The notes: a model not told the origin generated them from the letters alone. A DNA stretch of 64,000 nt from Ignatzschineria cameli (GCF_003121895.1 NZ_QEWW01000003.1:233635-297634), one strand, 5' to 3'; numbered from the stretch's first letter, positions 37,253-47,576 are shown. Numbers and translations: made by a program.

Positions 37253-38527
37253 TTAAAGATAACTCTTCATCGTCTCTCTGCCTAAGTAGAGACTTAAGAA
37301 GATTCCTAAAGCACAGAGGAAAAGAATATAATATGCAATAAACATCGGGTGGAAATGCTCGGCAATAATAGGAACTAAAAAGGTTGTTAATCCTGCAAAA
37401 ACAGCATTACCAATATTGTAAGAGAATCCCATCCCCGTTAAACGAATATCTGCCGGGAAGAGTCGAATAATAATCATCGGCACACAAGCAACGATCCCTA
37501 AAAAGAAGGAGGCGATGGCATAGAGGATACCAACCTCTGTTAAATCACTGCTTCCTAGCGCATTAAAGAAGATAAAGCTTGTCCCCGCAAGGAGTAATGC
37601 AAAACCAAATAGCGTCTTCCTCAAACCGATCCGATCAACCAAAAGCCCCGCAGCTAAACTTCCTACAATATTCATAAAGGTGGCAACTAAGGCCGCTTTA
37701 TTAACAAATCCCGCCTCAATATTAAAGACCTCTGACTTCATTAAATTAGGTGCTAATAAGACTAAAACAACTCCGGTAATTAAGAGCCAAGTACTCAAAG
37801 TTGCAATAAAGAGTTGAGGACGGAAGTCTTTTAAAAGCGTCTTCATCGGCGTACCAGCGTGTAATGCTTTCTTGCGCTGCATCTCTAAAAAGACGGGAGT
37901 CTCTTGAAGATAACGACGCAGATAGACAGCTAAAAGACCGAGTATGCCTCCTAAAATGAAGGGAATACGCCAAGCATATTCTAAAGTCTCTGATGCAGTA
38001 AACGTAAGATTCATCATTGTTGAAACAAAATGACCAATTAAGACTCCAAAGGTCAAACTTGCCGCGATCGCACTATTTGCAAATCCAAAACTTCCTCGAG
38101 AGACATGCTCTGTTACAAAGACATGGGCACTAGGAACTTCCCCTCCTAAGGCAACGCCTTGTAAAATTCGCATCAAGAGTAGCAATGCCGGAGCAAAGTA
38201 CCCTATCGAATTATAAGTGGGTAATAACCCAATTGCTAAGGTGGGAATCGCCATCATAAAGAGCGAGAACATAAAGACCTTCTTCCGGCCGATAAGGTCT
38301 CCAAAATGAGCAAGAACTACACCACTTAATGGGCGAACGAAATAGGCAATTGCATAGGTGAGATAGGTCATCACTGTTGCTACTAACTCCGATTCTGCCG
38401 GGAAAAAGAGCACCTTTAGTGTCGATGCAAATGTCAAAAAGACAATAAAGTCATAAAACTCTAAGGCGCCTCCTAATGAAGAGAGCGAAAGTGTCTTTAC
38501 CTCATCCCGCGTTAAACCCTGCGCCAT
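37253..38527 (-). CDS. MFS transporter, metabolite:H+ symporter type
   Basis: This 424-residue protein has 12 predicted helices. The first helix carries GGALEFYDFIVFLTFAS, the loop 2-3 motif is FGDLIGRKKVFM, and RILQGVALGGEVPSAHVFVTE is typical of the MHS (metabolite:H+ symporter, ProP/ShiA-like) family. It should import an organic acid or osmolyte with protons. It starts three bases after the queA stop, with GGAG inside queA, so the two are cotranscribed. There is no functional hint from that pairing. Confidence 0.8.
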   Translation of the reverse strand: MAQGLTRDEVKTLSLSSLGGALEFYDFIVFLTFASTLKVLFFPAESELVATVMTYLTYAIAYFVRPLSGVVLAHFGDLIGRKKVFMFSLFMMAIPTLAIGLLPTYNSIGYFAPALLLLMRILQGVALGGEVPSAHVFVTEHVSRGSFGFANSAIAASLTFGVLIGHFVSTMMNLTFTASETLEYAWRIPFILGGILGLLAVYLRRYLQETPVFLEMQRKKALHAGTPMKTLLKDFRPQLFIATLSTWLLITGVVLVLLAPNLMKSEVFNIEAGFVNKAALVATFMNIVGSLAAGLLVDRIGLRKTLFGFALLLAGTSFIFFNALGSSDLTEVGILYAIASFFLGIVACVPMIIIRLFPADIRLTGMGFSYNIGNAVFAGLTTFLVPIIAEHFHPMFIAYYILFLCALGIFLSLYLGRETMKSYL

Positions 38528-38530
38528 AAC

Positions 38531-39571
38531 CTACTCCTTTACTCGATCTAATTCCGGCACCAATAACATACTATCTCCATAACTAAAGAAGCGATAACGC
38601 TCTTTAACTGCATGTTGATAGATCTCTTCAATACGCGCCTTCCCCATCAGGGTTGAGACAAGAACAAGGAGCGTCGATTTAGGAAGATGAAAGTTAGTTA
38701 AAAGCCCATCGATCACTTTAAATTCAAAACCGGGCTTAATAAAGATATCCGTATCACCGACAAAGGGGCGCAATTCTCCAGAAAGCGCTGCACTCTCAAG
38801 TGCTCTGACCGCAGTTGTACCGATCGCAATCACTCTTTTACCCGCCGCTTTTGTCGCTTTAATCTCTTCTACGGCAGAGGCTGGTACCGAGATCCACTCT
38901 TTATGCATCTGATGCTCATCTAAATTTTCGCTACGTATTGGTTGAAAAGTACCCGCGCCGACATGCAACGTGATCTCTGTAATATCAACGCCCTTTGCCC
39001 GTAACTGATCGAGCAGCTCTTCGGTAAAATGAAGCCCTGCTGTTGGAGCGGCAACAGCTCCCTCCTCTTTATTAAATACTGTCTGATAACGAGATTGATC
39101 GAGCTCTTCATCACTTCGTGTAATATAGGGCGGGAGCGGAAGATGCCCGTAAGTCTCTAGCAGTTGTGCAATCGGCGTTCCATCAGTTGTTCGTAATTGG
39201 AAGAAGTTTTCATCCCTTGCGACCATCTCTAAACGAGGAGCTCCCTCAATCAAAACCTTCTGTCCCGGCTTTAAGGCTTTACTCGCCTTAATTTGCGCTA
39301 AGATCTCACTCTCTGTTAAAAGACGCTCAACCATAATCTCCACTTTACCCCCGGTCTCTTTTTGCCCAAAAAGTCGAGCAGGTAAAACACGGGTATTATT
39401 GATAACAATACGATCCCCGGGGCGTAAATATTCAACCAAAGCATCAAAACGATGATCTCGAATCTCTCCTTCATAGGGGACCAGTAATCGAGAGGTGCCT
39501 CTCACTTTAGGGGGAAATTGGGCAATCAATTCCTCGGGAAGATGATAATCATAATCTGATAATTTCAACAT
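38531..39571 (-). CDS. queA: S-adenosylmethionine:tRNA ribosyltransferase-isomerase QueA
   Basis: This 346-residue protein starts MLKLSDYDYHLPEELIAQFP, with INNTRVLPARLFGQK and EEGAVAAPTAGLHFTEELL. Length and motifs are those of QueA. It transfers the ribosyl moiety of SAM to 7-aminomethyl-7-deazaguanine in tRNA in queuosine synthesis. tgt, its usual neighbour downstream, is replaced here by an MFS gene. Confidence 0.96.
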   Translation of the reverse strand: MLKLSDYDYHLPEELIAQFPPKVRGTSRLLVPYEGEIRDHRFDALVEYLRPGDRIVINNTRVLPARLFGQKETGGKVEIMVERLLTESEILAQIKASKALKPGQKVLIEGAPRLEMVARDENFFQLRTTDGTPIAQLLETYGHLPLPPYITRSDEELDQSRYQTVFNKEEGAVAAPTAGLHFTEELLDQLRAKGVDITEITLHVGAGTFQPIRSENLDEHQMHKEWISVPASAVEEIKATKAAGKRVIAIGTTAVRALESAALSGELRPFVGDTDIFIKPGFEFKVIDGLLTNFHLPKSTLLVLVSTLMGKARIEEIYQHAVKERYRFFSYGDSMLLVPELDRVKE

Positions 39572-39680
39572 CGGTTATTCTATTCCTACTTTATTTCTAC
39601 TGATATAGTCACTATTTCAACCACTATTTCAACGATTTCAGCGGTATGAAATCTATTCTGCAAAAGAGATTATGTGAAAG

Positions 39681-39714
39681 AGAAAATCCCAAAGTCCACT
39701 AAGGACATTGGGAT
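39681..39714 (-). terminator. Terminator of lptM-lysA
   Basis: Imperfect stem GATCCCAATGTCC / GGACTTTGGGAT (minus-strand sense, one internal mismatch) with a 5-base loop and a T-run, about 125 bases after the lysA stop. Confidence 0.75.
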
Positions 39715-39839
39715 CTTAATATCGATAATTCTTTCTCTTTCTGCCTCTTTTTGAAACTTACTCTCAATCACTAGCACTCATGCTAAATTCATGCTGATGA
39801 TTCATACTGATGACTGATCCTAATGACTCATACTTAATG

Positions 39840-41057
39840 CTATAGATACTCTAACTCATCAATATAGAGCGACTCTTCACTCTCTCTTTTTCGAATTAAT
39901 TTAGCATCATCTCCCACTAATAGAACCTCCGCAGCTCGGCCACGAGAGTTGTAATTAGAGGCCATGGTAAAACCGTAAGCACCTGCATGGGTAATCGCTA
40001 AATAATCTCCTGAAGTTAAGGCGAGCGGACGATCTTTTCCTAGAAAATCCCCCGTTTCACAGATAGGGCCGACAATATCATAATTTTTAATCTCCCCCTC
40101 ATCGCGCTCATCGAGATTGATAATATTCATCCACGAGCTATAGAGCGCCGGGCGGATTAGATCATTCATCGCCGCATCAACAACTGCAAAATTTTTCCCC
40201 TCATTCTCTTTAGTGAGAATCACCTGTGTCACTAAAACACCGGCATCCCCAACAATAGAGCGACCTGGCTCGATCAAGATTTTAAGATCCCGATCACCGA
40301 TCTTTTCAATCGCCTGCTCAATCCACTTTGCAGGGTCGATTAAGGTCTCATCCTCATAACGAATGCCTAAGCCCCCGCCCATATCAAGATATTTAAGATG
40401 AATCCCTAGCGCAGAGAGCTCATCGATTAAGGAAAGCGTAATATCGAGCGCTTCGGCATAAGGCTCCATCTCGGTCAGTTGTGAACCGATATGAAAATCG
40501 ATCCCCTGAATATCGATGTGGGGCATCCGTGCCATCTCACGATACATCGGCAAGGCATCTGTCATGCTGATACCAAACTTATTCTCTTTCAAACCTGTTG
40601 AGATATAAGGATGTGTTTTTGCATCCACATTAGGATTAATTCTCAAGGAGACAGGCGCTTTAACCCCCAATTTGCCGGCAATCTTATTGAGCATATAGAC
40701 TTCAGCGACCGACTCCACATTAAAGCAACCAATGCCCGCTTTAAGTGCAAATTCCAGATCACAATTACGCTTTCCAACTCCGGAATAGACCACTTTTATA
40801 GGATCTCCACCTGCGGCCAATACACGCTTAAGTTCACCACGAGAGACAATATCAAAACCTGATCCCGCTTCGGCTAATAACTTTAAGATCGATAAGTTAC
40901 TATTTGCCTTTACGGCATAGCAGATCAGATGAGGATAATCCCCAAATCCACGTCGATAAGCCTCATAGTTTGCTAAAATTTTCTCTGCAGAATAGATATA
41001 TACCGGCGTCTGAAACTCCTCCGCCACTGCTGTTAAACGAACCTGATCAATTTTCAT
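39840..41057 (-). CDS. lysA: Diaminopimelate decarboxylase
   Basis: This 405-residue PLP enzyme of the alanine-racemase fold has the PLP lysine in YAVKANSNLSIL (about residue 49), GSGFDIVSRGEL, HIGSQLTE, the glycine loop DMGGGLGIRYE, EPGRSIV, and C-terminal ICETGDFLG with the catalytic Cys. It decarboxylates meso-diaminopimelate to lysine. It overlaps the small lptM gene by 11 bases; in many gammaproteobacteria lptM(yifL)-lysA is followed by dapF, which is not here. Confidence 0.96.
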   Translation of the reverse strand: MKIDQVRLTAVAEEFQTPVYIYSAEKILANYEAYRRGFGDYPHLICYAVKANSNLSILKLLAEAGSGFDIVSRGELKRVLAAGGDPIKVVYSGVGKRNCDLEFALKAGIGCFNVESVAEVYMLNKIAGKLGVKAPVSLRINPNVDAKTHPYISTGLKENKFGISMTDALPMYREMARMPHIDIQGIDFHIGSQLTEMEPYAEALDITLSLIDELSALGIHLKYLDMGGGLGIRYEDETLIDPAKWIEQAIEKIGDRDLKILIEPGRSIVGDAGVLVTQVILTKENEGKNFAVVDAAMNDLIRPALYSSWMNIINLDERDEGEIKNYDIVGPICETGDFLGKDRPLALTSGDYLAITHAGAYGFTMASNYNSRGRAAEVLLVGDDAKLIRKRESEESLYIDELEYL

Positions 41058-41205
41058 CTTTCTCTTTTTTATAACTTGTCATAAAGTGTCCATCATTATG
41101 CTCTGCCTCGCTTTTTGCAATATAGAGCGCACCTGTTTGCCCACAACCGACCAGAAGCCCCACCACAAACAGGAGAAGGATCCCCTTTCTATAATTCTTT
41201 AACAC
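41047..41205 (-). CDS. lptM: LptM-like small lipoprotein (YifL family)
   Basis: A 52-codon gene that starts at GTG 41205 with AAGGA seven bases upstream and ends by overlapping the lysA ATG. The product has a basic N-terminus, a hydrophobic stretch (GILLLFVVGLLVG) and a lipobox with Cys21, then CGQTGALY. The LptM/YifL family has C-G-x-K/T-G-P-L-Y directly after the lipidated Cys and lies just upstream of lysA. Here the Pro is Ala. LptM binds the LptDE translocon and helps LptD mature. The conserved position and motif make this a good call despite its small size. Confidence 0.85.
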   Translation of the reverse strand: MLKNYRKGILLLFVVGLLVGCGQTGALYIAKSEAEHNDGHFMTSYKKEKDEN

Positions 41206-41701
41206 CCGACTATCCTTATACAATTATCTGAAAAGCTTCTGAGATGATTATCTCCTAAGAATATCCCCCTAGAAGGGACAAATCATTCTATTACAATTAA
41301 CACAGCTTGGCACATTCGAGCTACTGCTTTTCATCTTTCCTTAAAAAAATTCCTTGAAACCCCCTTGAAATCCCCTTAAAAAATGGATACACATACTTTT
41401 CACTGATTACCATTACCCTACTTATTGCTTATTGCTTATTGGCTTGTTGCTTATTGGCTTGTTGCTTGTTGCTTGTTGCGATCATCACATTTTTAGCACT
41501 TTTTATAGGAGGACGGCGCATTATTCGCTAAATATTCCTATTTTTAAATATAATTTTTCTCCTGTAGGGGGATAGCAGGAATAATATTCCCTCGCTCAAT
41601 CCGCTAATTTCTATCTTAAACAGGCGAATTAATCAACAAAATGTGTTACAATGACATGTTGTTTTTAAGTTATCTATCGTTTTTCAGTAAAGGTTGGTTC
41701 A
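41206..41701. other. Intergenic region lptM / gyrA
   Basis: These 496 bases separate divergent lptM-lysA and gyrA. They include the 7-bp array at 41421-41478. A TACAAT at 41646-41651, about 50 bases before the gyrA start, could be a -10 element, but no good -35 partner is seen. Confidence 0.45.
41421..41478. repeat. Eight-copy 7/8-bp tandem repeat upstream of gyrA
   Basis: Units CTTATTG or CTTGTTG (two with an additional G) repeat eight times head to tail, 220-280 bases upstream of gyrA. Confidence 0.9.
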
Positions 41702-44380
41702 ATGAGTGATTTTGCCAAAGAGATTGTCCCGATTAGCCTAGAAGAGGAGATGAAAAGCTCCTATCTTGATTATGCCATGAGTGTTATCGTCGGCCGTGCT
41801 CTTCCCGATGTCCGCGATGGATTGAAGCCCGTACATCGACGCATACTTCACTCAATGAATCAGACAAATAACCATTGGAATAAACCCTATAAAAAATCGG
41901 CTCGTATAGTCGGGGATGTGATGGGTAAATATCACCCTCATGGTGACTCTGCAATCTATGACTCTGTTGTCCGTATGGCGCAAGATTTCTCCCTCCGCTA
42001 TATGTTAATTGATGGGCAAGGTAACTTCGGTTCGATTGATGGAGACTCTGCAGCGGCAATGCGTTATACCGAAATCCGCATGAGTAAAATCGCCGAGACA
42101 CTCCTTCAAGATATCGAAAAAGAGACGGTCGATTTCATCCCTAACTATGATGAATCTGAGATCGAACCTTCAGTTCTTCCAACGCGTATCCCCAATCTTC
42201 TTGTCAACGGTTCTGCCGGAATCGCGGTGGGAATGGCAACCAATATTCCACCTCATAACCTTACAGAGACAATCAATGCCTCTTTAGCACTCTTACATGA
42301 TCCTAATCTAACAATTGATCAACTCATGGAGTATATCCCGGCACCGGACTTTCCAACAGCGGGGATTATCAATGGTACAAGAGGCATTCGCGAGGCGTAC
42401 CATACCGGTCGTGGCCGTGTTGTCATTCGTGCGAGAGCAGAGATTGAGCATGATGAAAAACGAGATCGTGATGTCATTATCATTACAGAGATTCCATACC
42501 AAGTTAATAAAGCGCGTCTAATCGAGCGTATTGTGGAACTCTACCGCGAAAAAATTATTGAAGGAATCGCACCCGATGGACTCCGTGATGAGTCCGATAA
42601 AGATGGGATGCGCATTGTTATTGAACTTCGCCGAGGAGAGATGGGAGAAGTTGTTCTCAACCAACTCTATAAACATACCGCCCTCCAATCGAGCTTCGGG
42701 ATCAATATGGTGGCTATCGATCGTGGCCAGCCTAAACTCCTCAACCTCAAGCAAGTTTTAGAAGCCTTCCTCCTCCATCGCCGAGAAGTAATCACACGCC
42801 GAACAATCTTTGAATTGAAACGTGCCCGTAGCAGAGCCCACCTATTAGAGGGGTTGACGGTTGCACTTGCAAATATCGATGAGATGATTCAGCTGATCAG
42901 AACTTCGGCAACTGGTGCGGAAGCGAAAGAACGAATGTTAGCGCGTCAATGGGCACCGGGTGAAGTTTCAGCCATGTTAGCACGCGCAGCAGAATTGAAG
43001 ACAACACCAGATGGATTAGAGGGTGTCGGTCTTATTGGATCGACTTACCAGCTCTCAGAAGAGCAGGCGCAAGCAATCTTAGATATGCGCCTCCAGCGCT
43101 TAACGGGCTTAGAGCAAGATAAGATTTTAGAAGAGTATCAAGGTCTTCTCGATACTATTCGTGAATTGATCGAAATTTTAGTCAATCCTGATCGTCTTCG
43201 TGATGTAATTGAAGAAGAATTTATTGCGATCAGAGATGAGTTCGGTGATGAGCGCCGTACTGAAATTCGTGAAGCGGCAGAAGATATCAGCTTAGAAGAT
43301 CTCATCGCAGAAGAAGATGTTGTTGTCACTCTCTCCCGTCGCGGTTATATCAAATATCAAAAACTTGATGAGTATCGAGCACAACGCCGAGGGGGTCGTG
43401 GTAAATCAGCAGCGCGAGTAGTCGATGAAGATGATGTTGAACATCTCATGGTTGTCAGCACTCATGCGCAATTGATGTGCTTCTCCTCTTATGGTCGCGT
43501 CTATTGGCTCCGCGTCTTCGAATTGCCTGAAGCGGGTCGAGGCGCAAGTGGTCGTCCTATCATCAATCTTCTACCATTAGAAGCTGATGAGCGCATTACC
43601 TCCATGCTCCCTGTCGATAGCTATGATGATGATCGCTACATCTTTATGGCAACCAAATATGGGGTTGTTAAGAAAACGGTTCTCTCTAACTTCCAAAGTC
43701 AACGTTCAAGCGGTCTCATCGCCGTTAACCTCGATGAAGGTGATGAGTTGATCGGAACAGAGATCACCAATGGTGAAAATGATATTATGCTCTTCACCAA
43801 TACCGGTTTAGTGAATCGCTTTAGCGAAGAGGATGTCCGTCCTACAGGACGTGGTTCTCGCGGTGTTAAAGGGATCACCCTTGTTGAAGGGCAGCATGTT
43901 ATCTCAATGATGCTTGCAGTAGAAGAGGGTGTGGTTCTCATCGCCACAGAAAATGGTTATGGAAAACGCACTTTAATTGAAGAGTTCGCACGTCGTAATC
44001 GTGGTGGTAAAGGGGTGATTGGTATCCAGACCTCTGAGCGAAATGGCCAGATTGTCGGCGCCTCCATTGTTGAAGAAGATGATGAAGTGATGTTGATCAC
44101 CTGTAATGGGGTATTGGTCAGAACATCCGTTGCCGAGGTCTCTATCTTAGGTCGTAATACCCAAGGCGTTCGCTTAATTCGTCTCGATGAAGGAGATACT
44201 CTTGTTGGTATGTCTCGTATTGAAGAGAATGATGCGGATGATGAGGCTCACGATGATGAGAACGAGCTTGAGCACAATCTAGAAGAGCATCAAACTGATG
44301 AAACCGATGAAACCGTTGATCTAGCAACCGATACCACTGAAGTTGTGGAGATTATCGAGGTAGATGAGGATAAAGAGTAA
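41702..44380 (+). CDS. gyrA: DNA gyrase subunit A
   Basis: This 892-residue protein has an N-terminal breakage-reunion domain with catalytic Tyr122 (AAMRYTE), and a quinolone-resistance region that reads [10 protein letters not shown] with Ser83 and Asp87 in E. coli numbering. It is therefore the unmutated, quinolone-sensitive form at these two sites. The C-terminal beta-pinwheel carries a GyrA box QRRGGRG near residue 564, differing from QRRGGKG by one conservative change. The last 40 residues are very acidic ([12 protein letters not shown]...). It introduces negative supercoils with GyrB. It is followed by a strong terminator. Confidence 0.98.
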   Translation: MSDFAKEIVPISLEEEMKSSYLDYAMSVIVGRALPDVRDGLKPVHRRILHSMNQTNNHWNKPYKKSARIVGDVMGKYHPHGDSAIYDSVVRMAQDFSLRYMLIDGQGNFGSIDGDSAAAMRYTEIRMSKIAETLLQDIEKETVDFIPNYDESEIEPSVLPTRIPNLLVNGSAGIAVGMATNIPPHNLTETINASLALLHDPNLTIDQLMEYIPAPDFPTAGIINGTRGIREAYHTGRGRVVIRARAEIEHDEKRDRDVIIITEIPYQVNKARLIERIVELYREKIIEGIAPDGLRDESDKDGMRIVIELRRGEMGEVVLNQLYKHTALQSSFGINMVAIDRGQPKLLNLKQVLEAFLLHRREVITRRTIFELKRARSRAHLLEGLTVALANIDEMIQLIRTSATGAEAKERMLARQWAPGEVSAMLARAAELKTTPDGLEGVGLIGSTYQLSEEQAQAILDMRLQRLTGLEQDKILEEYQGLLDTIRELIEILVNPDRLRDVIEEEFIAIRDEFGDERRTEIREAAEDISLEDLIAEEDVVVTLSRRGYIKYQKLDEYRAQRRGGRGKSAARVVDEDDVEHLMVVSTHAQLMCFSSYGRVYWLRVFELPEAGRGASGRPIINLLPLEADERITSMLPVDSYDDDRYIFMATKYGVVKKTVLSNFQSQRSSGLIAVNLDEGDELIGTEITNGENDIMLFTNTGLVNRFSEEDVRPTGRGSRGVKGITLVEGQHVISMMLAVEEGVVLIATENGYGKRTLIEEFARRNRGGKGVIGIQTSERNGQIVGASIVEEDDEVMLITCNGVLVRTSVAEVSILGRNTQGVRLIRLDEGDTLVGMSRIEENDADDEAHDDENELEHNLEEHQTDETDETVDLATDTTEVVEIIEVDEDKE

Positions 44381-44451
44381 TCTACATCATCTACTTTAAA
44401 GGTAGAGATCACCGCCTTAGAAGAGGCGAGATGATAAATATACTATAGAGA

Positions 44452-44481
44452 AGAGCCGATCAAATATGATCGGCTCTTTTA
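44452..44481 (+). terminator. Rho-independent terminator of gyrA
   Basis: Perfect 10-bp stem AGAGCCGATC / GATCGGCTCT (44452-44461 and 44468-44477), 6-base loop, T-rich tail. It may also act for the convergent RidA-family gene. Confidence 0.92.
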
Positions 44482-44512
44482 TTTTTTTGTTTTTTGTTGC
44501 TTTTGATATTTG

Positions 44513-44860
44513 TTATTGTGGCAACGCAACAATGATCTTCACCTCAACCTTCCAATTTGGATTCATCAAGCCCGCCTGCACGGTACAACGAACAGGGGCA
44601 TTCTCCTTGTCGACCCACTCATCCCAAGCACGGTTCATTCCTCCAATATCTAAACTGCTAACAAGAAAGATGGTGACATCTAAAATATGGGATTTCTCTG
44701 CACCCACCTTCGCTAAGAGCTGATCAATATCCCCTAAGAGACTCTGCATCTGTCGATAGATATCGCCCTCTTCTACTAACGGAATAGCGGTATAGTAGAG
44801 GGTATTGTTATAGATCACCGCATCTGACATTCGCGGTCCTTTATTAATTCGTGTAATCAT
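44513..44860 (-). CDS. RidA-family protein (YoaB-like)
   Basis: This 115-residue protein has MITRINKGPRMSDAVIYNNTLYYTAIP at the start and APVRCTVQAGLMNPNWKVEVKIIVA at the end, which fits E. coli YoaB closely (SDVVIHNNTLYYTGVP; APVRCTVQAGLMNPKYKVEIKIVAA). The Arg that binds imine/enamine carboxylates in RidA is present in APVRC. RidA proteins deaminate reactive 2-aminoacrylate-like intermediates; the activity of the YoaB branch is less clear. It is a single gene at the border between the core genes and the accessory island. Confidence 0.88.
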   Translation of the reverse strand: MITRINKGPRMSDAVIYNNTLYYTAIPLVEEGDIYRQMQSLLGDIDQLLAKVGAEKSHILDVTIFLVSSLDIGGMNRAWDEWVDKENAPVRCTVQAGLMNPNWKVEVKIIVALPQ

Positions 44861-45032
44861 AGTGATCCTCTTATTGCTGCCGCTACTGTTGCCGGCAATT
44901 GATAGATAAAATATGTCGATAAGAAATATATCAGATAAAAATATTAGATGAAAAATATGGAAATAAGATATTAATGACGATCAATGGCTATTAATAGAAT
45001 CTACTCGCGAAGATATTTCCCGGCTCTCCACG

Positions 45033-45809
45033 CTACTTCTTTCGGCGTTTTCGTCTATTTCGCTTTTTCCGCTTCTTTCGTTCTGCCTCCTCCACCTCTT
45101 CCAATATCGCTATCGGTTCGATCTGCTCTTCAACCAATCCTAAAAGATCCAAATGATGGTGAATATAGTGCTCCTTAATCGATTGATAAGCGCTATTTTT
45201 CTGCTCAGCTAAAAGTGAACGAATCTCCTCTGCCAACTCTTCGAGTAACTCCGGATCTCCATCACACAATTCACACCAGAGAATAAACTCCTCCTCTAAC
45301 TGCTGAAGAGGTTCAAGGTGCCGTCTTCGGAGACTCACTAACGCATTATGATTGAGATTAAAGCCTCGAATAGTCTCTTTAGCACGATGATAATTATAAT
45401 CTGATAATCCTGGTTTTACCGAAATTCGGCCATTAAGATAGTACCTAAAGTAAGCATGAGGATCTTCCTGATCAGGCTTAATCAGTAACTCATGGATCAC
45501 TTTATGCGGATTATGCGCTCCATCTTTATAGATACCACAGCTATTATTGTTGTTACAAGAACCAAATAAATTTTTCCATTCAAAGGTTAAAGCTTCATAT
45601 TTTGCACGCGGATAGAGATGCTCAATATGGCTATCTTCCGTTGTAAAGGGTGTTTCACAATAAGCACAAATGTGATGTTGCATCTCATTGAGCTTTGACC
45701 AGATCTCTCGCCGATCACCCCCTCTCAGTCGTTGCCAATTTTTTGTGCCATTCTTCTGAGCTCGTACTAAACATTTAGGCACCTCTTTCGGCCGCACTAA
45801 TTTTCTCAT
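45033..45809 (-). CDS. ptuB: Septu-type HNH endonuclease PtuB
   Basis: This 258-residue protein has an HNH/zinc fold: HICAYCE (Cys48, Cys51), SHIEHLYPRAKY (His61, His64), EWKNLFGSCNNNNSCG (Asn80, Cys85, Cys91). This is the C-x2-C...IEHxxP...NL..SC pattern of PtuB-like nucleases. The C-terminal half is helical and ends in an unusual run of Lys/Arg. It starts three bases after the ptuA stop, with its GGAG inside ptuA, so the two are tightly coupled. In Septu systems PtuB is the nuclease effector held by the PtuA ATPase and released or activated on phage infection. The target is not deducible. Confidence 0.82.
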   Translation of the reverse strand: MRKLVRPKEVPKCLVRAQKNGTKNWQRLRGGDRREIWSKLNEMQHHICAYCETPFTTEDSHIEHLYPRAKYEALTFEWKNLFGSCNNNNSCGIYKDGAHNPHKVIHELLIKPDQEDPHAYFRYYLNGRISVKPGLSDYNYHRAKETIRGFNLNHNALVSLRRRHLEPLQQLEEEFILWCELCDGDPELLEELAEEIRSLLAEQKNSAYQSIKEHYIHHHLDLLGLVEEQIEPIAILEEVEEAERKKRKKRNRRKRRKK

Positions 45810-45812
45810 CCC

Positions 45813-47576
45813 CTACTCCTTTCTCTCCTGAGCAGGTCTTCGATTACGCAGTCGCGCTTTGAGCTGTTGCAATTTTTTCTGATGACGAAGCTTCTCCATC
45901 TCGATACTCTCTCGACCAAAATGCTTCTCTAACATCAGATAGAGCGCCTCCCCTTCCGGCGTCTCATCTAAGCCATTTTCAATCATCTTCTCTAACTGCT
46001 GATATTGTTGATGTTCGTACACATCAGGAACATCCGCAATATTTAAGATGCGCAACAAGATATTATCTGAAGAGAGGCCTCGAGTCTGAAAGCTTGGGGA
46101 ATGAACTCGAACACGATTGGTTTCAAAATCATTTTTCAGAAAGCGAATTCGATCTTTATGAACAGTGGAGATAACTTGTGGGCTATGCGTTGTAATAATA
46201 AATTGCATATTAGGAAAGATTTTGAGTAAGGAATCGATAATCGTCTGCTGCCATGTAGGGTGAAGATGGAGCTCAATCTCATCAATAATCACAACTCCGG
46301 GACTCTCACGCGGATCCTCTAAATGGGGGTTTAAGATCTCTAATCTTGAGATCAGATCTGCCACCATAAAGAGCACAGAGCGTTGCCCATGGGAGAGATG
46401 TTGAATATCATGCAACTCCCCATAGATAGAGAGAACAACCCGATCTTTTCCTGTAGAACGATCGACAAAAATTCCGGTTGCATTAGGGATAAGATCACAC
46501 ACAATCTCATTGACGATCTCTTTTAATTTCTGTGCAGTATTAAGAGGACGACATTGAAGTGCGGCGATTTTCTCATCGGTCTCTTCAATCTTACGCTTCA
46601 AATCCGATAACATATCATCTACTAAAACCTGTTTCATCGGATCCCCATTTTGATGGGCTTCGACAAATTCCGTTGCCGTCTGCTCTAAGAGCGCTTTAAA
46701 TTGATGAAGATCTCGCAATTCAGTTCCCGATTCTTGACGAGAGAGATTCTCTAACATCACAAACCACTCAATCATATCGGAAATTCGAACCTTATCATCT
46801 AACGCATAATCGTATGCACTTGCCCGATGAAGATGAATTTTACGTGCCCCTCGCACAAAATTAGGACGATTGACACTGTAGAAGATAAAAAGGGGAAGCG
46901 TAATATTACAATCATTGAAAGTGATGCAATCTCGGATTACTTTAGCATAGGCATTGAGTTCACTAAAATCGGAGCGTTGGGCAATTGCTCCCTCTTGCAG
47001 CGAACGTTCAAGCATAAAGTGGATCTTATTATGTGCATCAACCTCCATCTCAAGAGAGATCTCCGCCCTATTTTCACCACTTTTAATCTCCTCCTCAGCG
47101 ATCTCTAAACCTGCCTCCTCTTCGCGATTAATCGCATTGAGTACCCAAGAGAGCCCCTTCGTTAAACACTCACAAACAGTGGTCTTTCCTGTTGCATTCT
47201 CGCCTATCAGGACGGTAAGTCGATCATCGAAAGTGATCTCTAAATCATTCAATCGACGCAGATTTTTAATTCTAATCCGGCGCACCTTAAATGTTGCTTC
47301 ATTAAGAATCGACTCACAACGAGAAAAAGCTGATTTTGCCTTCTGCAGATTAGGATCTTGCGAGAGTGAAGCACGCGCATCAAGATCGACCTCTCGAAGA
47401 TAGCGCTCTGCCTGATCATAATTTTTCAATAGCGAAAATTCCGATTCTAGCGATCGATCGGCTCCATAAGATGGTGAGCCTTTCGATAGATTATGATTAT
47501 CGGATAGATTATCTGATAAATGACGCTGCTTCGCCGGTGTTAATTTCGCACCCCCATCTCTCTCATTCTGCTTCAT
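45813..47576 (-). CDS. ptuA: Septu-type AAA/ABC-like ATPase PtuA
   Basis: This 587-residue SMC/ABC-like ATPase has Walker A IGENATGKTT (residues 125-133), ABC signature LSHGQRS (394-400), Walker B VVIIDEIELHLHP (428-440) and switch His ITTHSPQ (462-468). A roughly 95-residue N-terminal extension, rich in Asp/Ser/Asn, precedes the ATPase core. AAGGAG stands six bases before ATG 47576. With PtuB directly downstream the pair forms a Septu anti-phage module. The same PtuA-PtuB pair also serves as the effector of retron Ec78, but no reverse transcriptase or msr/msd is found near it. OLD-type nucleases were considered, but there is no Toprim domain. Confidence 0.82.
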   Translation of the reverse strand: MKQNERDGGAKLTPAKQRHLSDNLSDNHNLSKGSPSYGADRSLESEFSLLKNYDQAERYLREVDLDARASLSQDPNLQKAKSAFSRCESILNEATFKVRRIRIKNLRRLNDLEITFDDRLTVLIGENATGKTTVCECLTKGLSWVLNAINREEEAGLEIAEEEIKSGENRAEISLEMEVDAHNKIHFMLERSLQEGAIAQRSDFSELNAYAKVIRDCITFNDCNITLPLFIFYSVNRPNFVRGARKIHLHRASAYDYALDDKVRISDMIEWFVMLENLSRQESGTELRDLHQFKALLEQTATEFVEAHQNGDPMKQVLVDDMLSDLKRKIEETDEKIAALQCRPLNTAQKLKEIVNEIVCDLIPNATGIFVDRSTGKDRVVLSIYGELHDIQHLSHGQRSVLFMVADLISRLEILNPHLEDPRESPGVVIIDEIELHLHPTWQQTIIDSLLKIFPNMQFIITTHSPQVISTVHKDRIRFLKNDFETNRVRVHSPSFQTRGLSSDNILLRILNIADVPDVYEHQQYQQLEKMIENGLDETPEGEALYLMLEKHFGRESIEMEKLRHQKKLQQLKARLRNRRPAQERKE

